Shown one piece after another: positions 1-8,926 of a stretch of DNA of 64,000 nt. The position numbers and the translations under genes were made by a program. Each line of letters opens with the position of its first letter. Position 1 is the stretch's first letter. The notes below the pieces were generated by a model. It was not told the origin of the DNA, made no database searches, and worked only from the letters and a program-made list of their open reading frames with translations. The DNA is taken from assembly GCF_001552135.1 (NCBI RefSeq), contig NZ_BCQP01000048.1:53062-117061 (forward strand). The letters run 5' to 3'. The stretch comes from Actinomadura chibensis NBRC 106107. Its GTDB lineage: Bacteria; Actinomycetota; Actinomycetes; Streptosporangiales; Streptosporangiaceae.

Positions 1-196
1 GAACCACCCGCCTCGTCCGTCCCCGGAGAAAGCACCACCCGGGGACCAGGGAGTATCCCGAATCGATCCGCGTAAACCGCGGCGCTCCGGGCGGGAGCGC
101 CTCCCGCCGCGCGGAGTTCGAATCACCGCGCGCGCCGCCGCGCATTCACCCGGCCGACGATTCGGCGCGCCTTGTCGATCTCGGCGACGGCACGTC
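1..196. other. Left-edge non-coding segment
   Basis: No convincing gene is seen. A perfect 8-bp hairpin (GGCGGGAG / CTCCCGCC, 90-97 and 101-108, 3-nt loop) lies about 90 bp beyond the stop of the minus-strand gene ending at 197 and may help terminate it. A T-arm-like string near 115-125 does not belong to a tRNA. Confidence 0.4.
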
Positions 197-844
197 TCAC
201 GGTCGGTCGGGTTCATGGATATAGCCCTGATATGGCGATCCTTTGATCACGGTTCGGACGTACCGGAAATGGTGCGGGGGTAACGCGCAGAGGCCGCTGG
301 AGATCACGTCGCGGTAGATCTGGACGGAGACGATGAACGCGACGTCCCGCTCCGGATGGAGGGTCAGATATCGGCGCAGCGGACGGGAGTCGAGCAGCCG
401 GCTGACGAGCACCGGCGCCTCCCCGGCCGGGCCGAAGGACGCCGGGGGGCCGGTGACCAGCGCTCCGTGGTGCAGCGCGAGCCGGACCCTCAGCCGGTCG
501 TCGGCCCCGCCCTCGCGGTTCGCCCGCGCGAGGGCGCGTTCGAGCGCCGGGGCGTACTCGCCGGTGACGGCGACGAGGGCGTCGCCCGGCAGCACGTCCA
601 GCTCGCCGTCCCCTCTGAGCTGCTGAGACCACTCCTGCGGGACGAGGCCCGACTCCTCGGCGGCGGCGCTCATCGCGGCCCGCAGGCACGTCTGGGCCCG
701 GAGCTGCATGGCGGGCGTCCGGGCGCTGTAGTCCTGGATGTCGACGGCGAGGAGCGGCCGGAAGAGCAGGACGGCGTCCGGCCACGCGCCACCGGTCGAC
801 CGGCCGCCGTCGCGGGCCGCGGCGGGTGCCTGAAGAATTGTCAT
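197..844 (-). CDS. Cyclase-homology-like hypothetical protein
   Basis: A 215-residue cytosolic protein resembling the degenerate class III nucleotidyl-cyclase-like domains common in actinomycete regulators. The visible pattern is an early LLAVDIQDYSARTP segment followed by RGDGELDVLPGD, where true cyclases place metal-binding Asp residues. The rest of the catalytic signature is not evident, so enzymatic activity is doubtful and a regulatory role is inferred. The start at 844 is preferred because a GACGAGG-like ribosome site lies just upstream; an in-frame ATG pair at 907 would add 21 residues. It is monocistronic and ends near the left edge of the window. The family assignment is by pattern only. 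Confidence 0.6.
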   Translation of the reverse strand: MTILQAPAAARDGGRSTGGAWPDAVLLFRPLLAVDIQDYSARTPAMQLRAQTCLRAAMSAAAEESGLVPQEWSQQLRGDGELDVLPGDALVAVTGEYAPALERALARANREGGADDRLRVRLALHHGALVTGPPASFGPAGEAPVLVSRLLDSRPLRRYLTLHPERDVAFIVSVQIYRDVISSGLCALPPHHFRYVRTVIKGSPYQGYIHEPDRP

Positions 845-1225
845 GGCGCCTCGTCCCGGAAATGGTGCCTGTGGGAAGTGCCCGGCGAAGTCGAGCGTCT
901 TCATCATGGCATCTCGGAGCGCTTGTTCATATCATTGCCGGGCGGGCAGGAGAGCGGACTGCCACCTGGCATCCTGACATCCGGCGGACCGCCACGGCGC
1001 ACCATATAAGCTACCGCTTCCCGCGCCGGATAAACCCACTGGTAATGGGTTCGGCCATTCACGCCATAGGACGTTCTGCCACCTGTCACAATGCCAGACC
1101 AGAGCACATCTGGCCCTTTGGTGACAGTTACGTCCCCGGGCGCGGAAGAAGGCGCGGAGGGTTCGCGGACCCCGACCGACCCGCGACTCCTCCGCGCCTT
1201 CGCCTGTGTGGGCGGCCAGGCGCGG
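845..1225. other. Intergenic region between two minus-strand genes
   Basis: About 380 bp with no convincing gene. It is less GC-rich around 1000-1100, where a TATAT-containing stretch (near 1003-1012) could be a -10 element for the minus-strand gene below. A 67-codon frame at 904-1107 has poor third-position GC and is rejected. The hairpin at 1148-1201 is listed separately. Confidence 0.4.
1148..1201 (-). terminator. Probable terminator hairpin of the secreted-repeat lipoprotein gene
   Basis: Arms of 20 nt (1148-1167 and 1182-1201) pair with two mismatches around a 14-nt loop, 25 bp beyond the stop at 1226. There is no T-tract, which is usual for terminators in very GC-rich actinomycetes. 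The hairpin would work in either direction. Confidence 0.6.
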
Positions 1226-2218
1226 TCAGTAGCCTCCGCCGTAGCCGCCCCCGTTTCCGCCGCCCCCGTTCCCGCCGCCCCCGCCGGTGGCCATGGCGCG
1301 TTTGCCGGACGGCGTGGTGGCCCACCAGACGCCGCCGACGCCCTGGCCCTTCACGTCGCCGGGCCTGCCGTCCTTCGCGTAGTAGTACATGGGCCAGCCG
1401 TTGACGGTGAGCTGGCACTTGCCGTCGTCCTTGCGCTCGATGAAGTTCACGAGCCCGCGCGGGACGCCTTCCAGCTTGAGCTTCTTCCAGCCGGTGAAGA
1501 CGGCCGGGGGCCACGCCTTCTTGCAGGCGCCGAAGCAGTTCGTGGTCGGCGGCTTGCCGGTGTCCTTGTCGAAGCGGTAGAGCGTGCGGCCCTGGCCGTC
1601 GGTGAGGATCAGGCCGAGCTTCGGGTCCTTGCGGGCCTTGACGATCGTCCAGCCCTTCCAGCGGTTGTCGGTGGCCGGTTTCACCGCGGCGGCCTTCTTG
1701 CCGGTGGGAGCGGCGGCGAACCAGGTGCCGCCGACGCCCTGGCCCTTCACGTCGCCGGGGGCGCCGTCCTTGGCGTAGCGGTAGAGCGGCCAGCCGCCGA
1801 GCGTGACCTGCCACTGGCCGTCCGGCCGCTTCACCTTGCCGACGAGGGACTGCTCGACGCCCTTCACCTGCGTGTCGCCACCGCCCGCCGTCACCGGCGG
1901 CCACGCCTTCGCGCACGCGTCCGCGCAGGTGGACGCGGGCGGACGGGCCGTGTCGTTGTCGAACCGGTAGAGCGTCATGCCGTTCCCGTCGGTGACGACC
2001 TTGCCGAGCCTCGTGATGCTCGCCACCTCAAGCGTGGTCGGCTCGGGCTCGGGGGCGGGCGACTCGGACGGATCGGCCGACGGGTCCGCCTGCGGCTGGG
2101 TCCGCGTGGCCGCGGCGTTCTGCCGTTTCCCGGCGTTCTCCTGCCCGCACGCGGTGAGCACCAGCCCCGACGCGGTCAGGGCGGCCGCGGCGGGTATCGC
2201 CCAGCGCGGGAATCTCAT
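1226..2218 (-). CDS. Secreted-repeat lipoprotein (SCO0930-like)
   Basis: A 330-residue lipoprotein. The signal peptide ends in the lipobox LTAC with the lipidated Cys at residue 24, followed by a Pro/Glu/Ser-rich spacer. Four repeat units of the 'secreted repeat of unknown function' type follow. Two carry the LGKVVTDGNGMTLYRF / GLILTDGQGRTLYRF pattern with paired Cys and KAWPP. Two carry GGWPLYRYAKD / NGWPMYYYAKD and end in GDVKGQGVGGTWF-like sequence. The tail is Gly-rich (residues ~305-330). The start at 2218 has GGAGGA about 8 nt upstream; the frame is open further but lacks a signal peptide there. The protein is expected outside the membrane. Molecular function is unknown, and a redox or heme role is only conjecture. 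Confidence 0.85.
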   Translation of the reverse strand: MRFPRWAIPAAAALTASGLVLTACGQENAGKRQNAAATRTQPQADPSADPSESPAPEPEPTTLEVASITRLGKVVTDGNGMTLYRFDNDTARPPASTCADACAKAWPPVTAGGGDTQVKGVEQSLVGKVKRPDGQWQVTLGGWPLYRYAKDGAPGDVKGQGVGGTWFAAAPTGKKAAAVKPATDNRWKGWTIVKARKDPKLGLILTDGQGRTLYRFDKDTGKPPTTNCFGACKKAWPPAVFTGWKKLKLEGVPRGLVNFIERKDDGKCQLTVNGWPMYYYAKDGRPGDVKGQGVGGVWWATTPSGKRAMATGGGGGNGGGGNGGGYGGGY

Positions 2219-2443
2219 CGTGGGTGTCCTCCATGTCGTCTGTGTCCCCGGCTCCGGTTCCAGGTCCCGCACACCGATCGAGGCGAGCCGCCGCACCGCT
2301 CTCCTGGATCGACGAGCAGTACGGTGATCCCCTCGGAACGGGTTCAACCGCCCGGAAACACTCGGAACCGCCCGGCCTCGGCCGGGGTCAGAGGCATGAT
2401 CCGTTCCGTCGGCGCCGGTGGGACGGCCTCGGAAAGGCGGGCA

Positions 2444-3418
2444 GTGGTGGGCATCGGCGACGAGACGTCCGCGAAGAACCCGGTGACGCTACGCAAGGAG
2501 CCGCCGGAACCGGCGGCCGGGCCCGCGTGGATCGTGGTGCCCGCGCGGATGGTCGCGCTGGTCGTGGTGCTGCCGCTGCGAGTCGGCTACGACCTGGTCA
2601 GGCTGGTCGCGCGGGGCGTCCGCACCGGGCTGCTCGCCCCGGCCGGGCGGCTGCTCGGCGCCGTCCTGCGCGGGATCGGCGCGGTCCTGTCGCTGCTCGT
2701 GCTACGGCCGGTGCGGTGGCTGGCCGTCGTCGTGGTCCTCGGTTTCCTGCGCTGGTTCGGACGCGGCACGGGACGCCTCTCCCGCTGGCTCCATCGTGTC
2801 CTGCTCGTCCCGATCGGAACGTTCCTGGCGTTCGTCGGACGGCAACTCGGCCGCCTCGCGGGTCTCCTGGTTCTCCGGCCGCTGCGGTGGCTGCTGACCG
2901 TTACCGGCCGCGCGCTCGGACTCCTCTTCGCGGGCATCGCGCTGGTGTTCGGTGTGCTCGTCGTCCTACCCGCGTCGATCCTGTGGCGGTACGCCCTGTG
3001 GCCGACGCTGCGCGCGCTCGGAGCGCTCGCCCGCGCGTTCGCGGCGGGGATCGTCTGGTCGTGGCGGCTGCTCGGCCGGTTCTTCGGCTGGCTGGCGCGC
3101 GTCCTGATCGTCGTCCCGGCCAGGACGGTCTGGCGCTACCTTTTGTCCCCGGCCGTCGCGGGCGTCAGAGGGACGTGGCGGCTCGCGGCGCGCCTCCTGC
3201 GCTGGCTCTGGCGGACGCTCGTCGTCGTCCCCGTACGGGTGCTGGTCGTCGGACCGGCGCGCTGGGTCGGGACGGCCGTGCTCCGCCCCCTCGGCCACGG
3301 CGTCCGCACGGCGTGGCGGGTGACCGTGGGCGACCCCGTCCGGGCCGCGCGCCGCACCATGCGGGACGCGGTCCGCGACGTCCGCCTCCAGCTCCGCCGC
3401 ACGTTCCGGGGACGCTGA
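2444..3418 (+). CDS. Arg/Trp-rich repetitive membrane-associated protein, function unknown
   Basis: About 324 residues of alternating hydrophobic stretches (VVVL, LLVLRP, LIVVP) and amphipathic Arg/Trp segments (RWLLTV, WRYALWP, RTVWRYLLSP, WRLAARLLRWLWR). This gives an irregular repeat of roughly 35-40 residues with the recurring theme VVPxR-x-W-R-Y/L. It ends in a basic tail. Helices could lie in or on the membrane, but no family is recognised. GTG 2444 is the preferred start because GGAAAGG lies six bases upstream; ATG 2396 in the same frame has no good ribosome site. It precedes pyrD by 52 bp on the same strand and may be co-transcribed. Confidence is high that it is a gene and low for any role. 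Confidence 0.7.
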   Translation: MVGIGDETSAKNPVTLRKEPPEPAAGPAWIVVPARMVALVVVLPLRVGYDLVRLVARGVRTGLLAPAGRLLGAVLRGIGAVLSLLVLRPVRWLAVVVVLGFLRWFGRGTGRLSRWLHRVLLVPIGTFLAFVGRQLGRLAGLLVLRPLRWLLTVTGRALGLLFAGIALVFGVLVVLPASILWRYALWPTLRALGALARAFAAGIVWSWRLLGRFFGWLARVLIVVPARTVWRYLLSPAVAGVRGTWRLAARLLRWLWRTLVVVPVRVLVVGPARWVGTAVLRPLGHGVRTAWRVTVGDPVRAARRTMRDAVRDVRLQLRRTFRGR

Positions 3419-3470
3419 CCGCCCGCCCGCGACGGCGTCCGGCGCGGGCGGCTGAGATAATCGCGGGGCG

Positions 3471-4541
3471 ATGTATCGACTCCTGTTCTCACTGGTCATC
3501 ACCCGCGTCCCGGCGGAGACCGCCCATCACCTGACGTTGCGCGCGTTGCGCGTGATCCAGTCCGTGCCGGGGGCGGTGCCGCTGCTGCGGCGGCTGCTCG
3601 CGCCCCGCGACCCGGGGCTGGCCGTGCACGCGCTGGGCTTGGACTTCCCGTCCCCGCTCGGGCTCGCCGCCGGGTTCGACAAGGACGCCGTCGCCTACGA
3701 GGCGCTCGGCGCGTTCGGGTTCGGCCACGTCGAGATCGGGACGGTCACCGGGCGCCCGCAGCCCGGCAACCCGCTCCCCCGGCTGTTCCGGCTCGTCCCG
3801 GACAGGGCGGTCGTCAACCGGATGGGCTTCAACAACGCCGGATCGGAGGCCGCCGCGCGGCGGCTGCGCGACCGGCGCCCCGGAACCATCGTCGGCGCCA
3901 ACATCGGCAAGACGAAGGTCGTCCCGGAGGCCGAGGCCGCCGCCGACTACGTCGCGAGCGCCGAGCGCCTCGCCCCCTACGCCGACTACCTGGTCGTCAA
4001 CGTCAGCTCCCCGAACACCCCCGGACTGCGCGACCTCCAGGCCGTCGAGCATCTGCGCCCGTTGCTGACGGCGGTGCGGGAGGCGGCCGACCGGGCGTCG
4101 GCGCGGCGCGTCCCGCTGCTGGTCAAGATCGCGCCGGACCTCGCGGACGACGACGTCGACGCCGTCGCCGACCTCGCCCTCGACCTCGGCCTGGACGGCG
4201 TCATCGCCACCAACACCACCATCGGCCGGGACGCCCTGCTCAGCCCGCCCGCCCTGGTCAAGGAGACCGGCGGGCTGTCCGGCGCGCCGCTGAAAGAGCG
4301 GTCGCTGGAGGTCCTGCGCCGCCTGCGCGCCCGCACCGGCGGACGGCTCACGCTGATCTCGGTCGGCGGCGTCGAGACGGCCGACGACGTGTGGGAGCGG
4401 GTCCGGGCGGGCGCGACGCTCGTCCAGGGCTACACCGGCATGCTCTACGGCGGGCCGCTGTGGGCGCACCGCGTCAACCGGGGCCTGTCCCGCCGCCTCC
4501 GCGCCAGCGCGTTCCGCACCCTGGACGACGCCCGCCGCTAA
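3471..4541 (+). CDS. pyrD: Dihydroorotate dehydrogenase (quinone), class 2
   Basis: A 356-residue FMN enzyme that oxidises dihydroorotate to orotate and passes electrons to membrane quinone, the fourth step of pyrimidine synthesis. Class 2 features are the N-terminal helical membrane-association segment (LFSLVITRVPAETAHHLTLRAL) and the barrel motifs LGLAAGFDKD, NRMGFNNAG, NVSSPNTPGLRDLQ, LVKIAPDL, ATNTT, GGLSG and ISVGGVET. The Ser in NVSSPN matches the catalytic Ser of this class. Length is normal. It lies 52 bp downstream of the Arg/Trp-rich membrane protein and converges on the methyltransferase gene. No other pyr gene is in the window, so this gene stands apart from the usual pyr operon. 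Confidence 0.95.
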   Translation: MYRLLFSLVITRVPAETAHHLTLRALRVIQSVPGAVPLLRRLLAPRDPGLAVHALGLDFPSPLGLAAGFDKDAVAYEALGAFGFGHVEIGTVTGRPQPGNPLPRLFRLVPDRAVVNRMGFNNAGSEAAARRLRDRRPGTIVGANIGKTKVVPEAEAAADYVASAERLAPYADYLVVNVSSPNTPGLRDLQAVEHLRPLLTAVREAADRASARRVPLLVKIAPDLADDDVDAVADLALDLGLDGVIATNTTIGRDALLSPPALVKETGGLSGAPLKERSLEVLRRLRARTGGRLTLISVGGVETADDVWERVRAGATLVQGYTGMLYGGPLWAHRVNRGLSRRLRASAFRTLDDARR

Positions 4542-4559
4542 ACCGCCCGCCTCCCGGCG

Positions 4560-6014
4560 TCAGGTGAAGAAGCCGTCCGCGATCAGTTCGGGCAGGACGG
4601 TGTCGGCGTGCGCCCTGACCTCGCCTTCGTCCATGCCGGTGAGCTGCGCGATCGCGGCGAGCAGCGGGGCGAGCGGCAGCGTGCCGTCGCAGACGCCCGC
4701 GAGCCCGGCCGCGACCGTGCCGACGTCGGCGGCGCGGCGGAGCCGCCCCGTCTGGCGCAGCACGATCCGCTCCGGGTCCTCGGCGCCGGGCGGGCCGAGC
4801 TGCTCCTGGACGAGCCCCGGCACGGCCGCCAACGGCCGTCCACAGCCTGTGGAAAACCCTGCCGCCGCCTTGAGGCCGTCGAGCACGTCGCCGACGTACC
4901 CGCCGACGGGTTGCTCGACCGCGTGCCGCACCTCCTCCACCCGGACGACCGGACGGTCGCTCCGCCGGAGCGTGATCCACCCGAACCCGATCCCCGTGAC
5001 GCCCTGCCGCTCGAAGTGGTCGAGCCACGCGTCGTACCGGGCGCGGTATTCGGGCGTCCCCGCCTCGCAGGAATCGCGCAGCCACAACTCGGCGTACTCG
5101 GCCGGGTCCTGGACGTCCCGCTGGACGATCCACGCGTCGCACCCGTCCGTCCAGGAGGCGAGCCGCTCGTCCCAGGGGACGCCGTCGACGTGCAGCCAAT
5201 TGGCCAGGAGCTGGCAGTATCCGCCCTCGGTCAGGTGGGCCGCGGCGTCCGCGACGAGGCGGCGGCAGAACTCGTCGCCCGGCAGACCCGACTCCCGGTA
5301 GGTGAACCGGGGGCCGCCCGGCGGCGCGACGACGAACGGCGGATTCGACACGATCAGGTCGAACCGGCGGCCCCGGACGGGCTCCAGCAGCGACCCCTCA
5401 AGAAACTCCGGACGCTCCCCGTCGCCGGACAGCGCGAGGCTCATCGCGGCGAGGTCGAGGGCGCGCGGGTTGACGTCCGTGGCGGTGATCCGCGCGCCGG
5501 GATTCCGGGCCGCGAGGTGCACCGCCTGGACGCCGCAGCCCGTCCCGACGTCCAGCAGGTTATCCACAGCCCTGTGGACAACGAGCCGCGCGAGGTTCGC
5601 GGAGGCGCCGCCCGCCCCCACCACGTGATCGCCCGCCGGGACGCGCCCCGACCCCGGCCTGATCTTCAGATCGGACACGACATACCCGGCGTGCCCGGCC
5701 CCGTCCGCTGCCTCCACCGACTCCAGGGGCTCCACGCGCAGCCGCGCCCGCAGCTCCCCGCCCGACTCCTCCACGAGGCCCGCGCCCCGCAGCGCGTCCG
5801 CCGGGAGCGCCGCCGCGTCCACCGGGACCTGGAGCCAGAACAGGCGCGTCAGCGCCTCCAGCGGCGAGCCGCCGCGCGTCGCCCGCAGGGCCGGGACGAT
5901 CTCGTCCCGCGCGAGCGCGCCGCCCGCCACGGGCCCGAGCAGTTCCCGCACCCCCGCCACGGTGTAACCGGCGCCGGTCAGCAGCTCGCGAACACGAAGA
6001 AGAAGATCGGGCAC
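4560..6014 (-). CDS. Class I SAM-dependent methyltransferase with DUF7059-type flanking domains
   Basis: A 484-residue protein. The N-terminal ~130 residues form a winged-helix-like region (LLRVRELLTGAGYTVAGVRELLG). A Rossmann methyltransferase follows with LLDVGTGCGVQAVHLA as the SAM loop, TATDVNPRAL, and the NPPF motif (SNPPFVV) typical of enzymes that methylate amide or exocyclic amino nitrogens. The C-terminal ~130 residues resemble the extra domain of actinobacterial DUF7059/DUF7782 proteins. Related families act on release factors, ribosomal proteins or DNA; the substrate here is unknown. GTG 6014 has AGGA seven bases upstream. It converges on pyrD with an 18-bp gap and lies immediately downstream of the amidase gene on the same strand. 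Confidence 0.85.
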   Translation of the reverse strand: MPDLLLRVRELLTGAGYTVAGVRELLGPVAGGALARDEIVPALRATRGGSPLEALTRLFWLQVPVDAAALPADALRGAGLVEESGGELRARLRVEPLESVEAADGAGHAGYVVSDLKIRPGSGRVPAGDHVVGAGGASANLARLVVHRAVDNLLDVGTGCGVQAVHLAARNPGARITATDVNPRALDLAAMSLALSGDGERPEFLEGSLLEPVRGRRFDLIVSNPPFVVAPPGGPRFTYRESGLPGDEFCRRLVADAAAHLTEGGYCQLLANWLHVDGVPWDERLASWTDGCDAWIVQRDVQDPAEYAELWLRDSCEAGTPEYRARYDAWLDHFERQGVTGIGFGWITLRRSDRPVVRVEEVRHAVEQPVGGYVGDVLDGLKAAAGFSTGCGRPLAAVPGLVQEQLGPPGAEDPERIVLRQTGRLRRAADVGTVAAGLAGVCDGTLPLAPLLAAIAQLTGMDEGEVRAHADTVLPELIADGFFT

Positions 6015-6055
6015 CCGCCCATCCTGCCCGCTCACCGGGCCCGCCCGCCCGGCGG

Positions 6056-6901
6056 TCAGCCGAGGTAGGCCGCGAATCCGGCGGCGAGCGACTCGGCGAT
6101 CCGCTGCCGGAACGACGCGCTGGCGAGCTTGGCCGCGTCCGCCCGGTTCTGCATGTTGCCGCACTCGATGAAGACCTTCGGGACGGTCGACAGGTTCAGC
6201 CCGCCGAGGTCGTCCCGCCGGTCGATGGCGTTCTCGCCCAGGTAGTTCGAGTACGGGATGCCGGTGCCCTGGTGGTAGGCGTCGCGCAGCGCCTTGCCGA
6301 GCCGCGCCGAGCCCGCGACCATCCCGCTGTTCTTCCCGACCGCGACCGGCTCGATCACGTGGAAGCCGTGCCCGGACGGCGACGCCCCGTCCGCGTGGAT
6401 CGACACGGCGGCGTCCGCCTTCAGCCGGTTGCCGAGCGCGGCGCGCTCGGTGATGCAGGGGCCGACGCCCTTGTCGTCAGGGCGGGTCAGCGTGACCTTC
6501 GCGCCCCTGGCGCGCAGCAGCCTCGCGAGGCGGTTGGACACGTCCCAGGTGAAGGCGTGCTCGGCGTAGCCGTCCCGGGTCTCGGTCCCGGTCGTGTCGC
6601 ACTCCTTGGTGCCGTTGCCGATCCGGACCTGCTTCCCGATCTCGGCCGGATGGGACGCGTTCCCGCCGTTGTGCCCCGGGTCGATGACGATCACCTTCCC
6701 GGCCAGTGCGCGGCCGCCGCCGGTGCCCTTCGTCCCGTTCTTCCCGCCCGTGCCCGGAGAGCCGGGGGGCGCCGTGGACGCCGCGGGCGGATCGGCCGCC
6801 TCGGCCCCGCCCGCCGGGTCGCCCGACTCGTTGCACGCGGTCAGGGCGCCGAGGCACAGCGCGAGGCAGGCGACCGCGAGGCCGCCTCGATGGATTCGCA
6901 C
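6056..6901 (-). CDS. N-acetylmuramoyl-L-alanine amidase, lipoprotein (Amidase_3)
   Basis: A 281-residue zinc amidase that cleaves the MurNAc-L-Ala bond of peptidoglycan. It starts with a signal peptide and lipobox (LGALTAC), then a Pro/Gly/Lys linker. The catalytic domain shows VIVIDPGHNGG (zinc His), EHAFTWDVSNRLARLL (zinc Glu), VSIHADG (zinc His) and FIECGNMQN (catalytic Glu). GTG 6901 is preferred because GGAGG lies nine bases upstream, whereas the ATG at 6910 abuts that site. It should be anchored to the outer face of the membrane. Its small same-strand neighbour upstream (7008-7244) is unrelated by sequence. Confidence 0.9.
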   Translation of the reverse strand: MRIHRGGLAVACLALCLGALTACNESGDPAGGAEAADPPAASTAPPGSPGTGGKNGTKGTGGGRALAGKVIVIDPGHNGGNASHPAEIGKQVRIGNGTKECDTTGTETRDGYAEHAFTWDVSNRLARLLRARGAKVTLTRPDDKGVGPCITERAALGNRLKADAAVSIHADGASPSGHGFHVIEPVAVGKNSGMVAGSARLGKALRDAYHQGTGIPYSNYLGENAIDRRDDLGGLNLSTVPKVFIECGNMQNRADAAKLASASFRQRIAESLAAGFAAYLG

Positions 6902-7007
6902 CGGCCGCATCCTCCGTGACGTCGCCGTTACCGACCCTGACAGTCTGCACGCCCCCGGAGGTTCGTCAAACGAAGTCCGCGAAACCGGTCCGCGGGAGGG
7001 GACGGGC

Positions 7008-7244
7008 TCAGCCGAGCGGATCGTCCTTGCCGAGCAGCGCGGCCAGGGCGCGCGCCTCGTCGGCGTCCAGGCCGAGGACCACGCGCGGACGTCCCCAGGG
7101 ATGGTCGATCGAGTGGGCCACATAGCTGGCGACGGACTCGGCGACCTCGTCGGCCAGGCCGCGCGCGTGCCGCCACTCCGACCACGCGCGCTCCAATTCG
7201 CTCGCCGCGCGCTGCGCGCACGACACCAGTTCCGGATCACGCAC
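7008..7244 (-). CDS. Small conserved actinobacterial protein
   Basis: A 78-residue acidic cytosolic protein with no signal or membrane segment. The N-terminal half is helical (CAQRAASELERAWSEWRHARGLADEVAESVASYV). A short HPWGRPRVVLGLDADEARALAALL segment follows, resembling small hypothetical proteins known in streptomycetes. GTG 7244 has GAGGGGG about seven bases upstream. It lies about 100 bp upstream of the amidase start and may share its transcript. No function is recognised. Codon use matches its neighbours, which supports it as a real gene. Confidence 0.65.
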   Translation of the reverse strand: MRDPELVSCAQRAASELERAWSEWRHARGLADEVAESVASYVAHSIDHPWGRPRVVLGLDADEARALAALLGKDDPLG

Positions 7245-7544
7245 GAGCTGACCCCCTCATGGACTCTCCCGGTTCCGTCCGGCGGGGTCCCCGGCCGGGC
7301 GGCCTCCCCCCGAGGCCACCCGGACCCGCCCGTCCGGACGTTGGAGTCCCCATTAACCCGCCGGCGGCCGGCCACCGGCCGGGGAATCCGGCAGTTTTGA
7401 CCGGCCCCTTACCGCGTCCACACCGGTTCGGGGAACTGCCGGGCGCGGACGTCCGGGCACGACGGAACGGCGCCGGTACGAAGCACTGAGACGGGAGCGA
7501 ACATCAAGGCGGGGGGACGTTCCGGCGGCCGGCGGGCCGCCCGC
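7245..7544. other. Intergenic region, no gene seen
   Basis: About 300 bp rich in short GC inverted repeats (for example GGCCT/AGGCC near 7300). It separates two minus-strand genes. A 76-codon plus-strand frame here is Pro/Arg/Gly-rich with no ribosome site and is not accepted. The region should hold the promoter of the small gene at 7244 and the end of the lacI-like transcript. Confidence 0.4.
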
Positions 7545-8546
7545 TCACAACTCGGGAGCCGGGCCCGTCGTCGAACGCACCACGAGGTGCGGGACGACGA
7601 GGTTCTGCCGCGCGGCGCGGGCCGGGTCGCCGATGCGCGCGGTCAGCATCTCGGCGGCCACCCGCCCCATGTCGCGGCGGGGCTGGTCGACGCTGGTCAG
7701 CGAGATGTGCCGGATGGCGGCGAGGTGGGTGTTGTCGTAGCCGACGATCGACAGGTCGACCGGGACGCGCATCTCCAGCTCGTCCGCGGCCGACAGCGCG
7801 CCGGTCGCGACGAGGTCGTTCGGCGCGAAGATCGCGGTCGGCCGCCGGTCGCGGCGCAGCAGCGCGCCCGCGGCGCGGTAGCCGCCGTCCTCGGTGAAGT
7901 CGCCAGCCTCGACGATGATCTCGTCGGCCAGGCCGTGCCGCCGCATCGCCTTCTCGTATCCGGCGCGGCGGTAACGCGCCGTGGTCGAGCGCGCGCCCTC
8001 GATGTGCGCGATGCGGCGATGGCCGAGCTCCACGAGATGGTCGACGGCGAGGCTCGCGCCGAGCTCGTCGTCGTCCACCACGATGTCGACGCCGACCACG
8101 TCGCGTTCACCGACGACCACGACCGGGACGCTCGCCGCCGCCTCCTTCAGCGACTCGGGGACGACGCTCAGCAGCACCAGCCCGTCGACGCGCATCTCCA
8201 GGAACGCCTCGACCGCCTCGGCCTCGAACAGCGGGTCCCAGCGGCCGCTGCCGACCAGCATCCGCAGGCCCGCGCCGTGCAGGCTCTCCTGCAACCCGTC
8301 GAGGAACTCGGCGAAGAACGGGTTGTGCAGGTCGGCGACGATCGCGCCGATCAGCCGGGTGCGTCCTTCGACGAGGCTCCGCGCCACGGCGTTCGGGCGG
8401 TAGCCGAGTTCCCTGGCGGCCTGCAGGACGGCCTGCCTTCGGCGTTCGCTCACATGGGGTGACCCCCGCATCACCAGTGAGACGAGCGACTTGGAGACGC
8501 CGGCACGCTCCGCGACGTTACGGATGGTCGGTTTCGGCGCGGGCAC
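7545..8546 (-). CDS. LacI-family transcriptional regulator
   Basis: A repressor of about 333 residues. The N-terminal helix-turn-helix with hinge reads TIRNVAERAGVSKSLVSLVM, then RRQAVLQAARELGYRPNAVARSL. The periplasmic-binding-protein-like effector domain follows (LIGAIVADLHNPFFAEFLDGLQ, DGLVLLSV, FAPNDLVATGAL, VPVDLSIVGYDNTHLAAI, LTSVDQPRRDMGRVAAEML). GTG 8546 with GAGGGGAGG upstream gives a canonical length; ATG 8651 in the same frame would add a 35-residue Pro/Arg-rich leader. No sugar or transport operon is adjacent, so the target regulon is not evident. It is divergent from the TetR gene at 8927. Confidence 0.85.
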   Translation of the reverse strand: MPAPKPTIRNVAERAGVSKSLVSLVMRGSPHVSERRRQAVLQAARELGYRPNAVARSLVEGRTRLIGAIVADLHNPFFAEFLDGLQESLHGAGLRMLVGSGRWDPLFEAEAVEAFLEMRVDGLVLLSVVPESLKEAAASVPVVVVGERDVVGVDIVVDDDELGASLAVDHLVELGHRRIAHIEGARSTTARYRRAGYEKAMRRHGLADEIIVEAGDFTEDGGYRAAGALLRRDRRPTAIFAPNDLVATGALSAADELEMRVPVDLSIVGYDNTHLAAIRHISLTSVDQPRRDMGRVAAEMLTARIGDPARAARQNLVVPHLVVRSTTGPAPEL

Positions 8547-8926
8547 CGCCCTCCCCTCGTCGCGTGGGACGGGAGAGGGCTCGCTGCGCGGCCGGGGGAC
8601 CGCACCCTCGCCCCGCCTGTCGTGCGGGGGATTCGCTTCATCAGCTGACATGGCACTCCGTCCAGGGGGACCTGCAGGACCTGCCGCGACGACACGCGCG
8701 GTGGGAGTCTCGCGCGGACCGTCCTCCGCTCGGGAGGAGATGCCATGATGCCGCGCCTTCCCCCCAAACTGCCGCAACAGCGAGTAACGGGCATCCGACA
8801 ATGGTGGTTCGGGGCTGTGGTGTTCCGCATCACAGGCCCGCCGAATGTTGATCACGAGCCGGTGAAAAGCCCGGTCCGCACCTTGCCGGAGGGTCTCGGA
8901 GTCCCCGGCTCGGATACGCTTCCCGG

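Noticed and set aside
112..135. A TTCGAATC string resembling a tRNA T-loop
   Set aside because: Flanking bases do not form a T-stem, and no anticodon or D-arm or acceptor stem can be built on either strand.
904..1107. A 67-codon minus-strand frame overlapping the first gene's alternative start
   Set aside because: Poor third-position GC, no ribosome site and it spans the likely promoter region.
7259..7489. A 76-codon plus-strand frame
   Set aside because: Low-complexity Pro/Gly/Arg product, no ribosome site, no recognisable motif.
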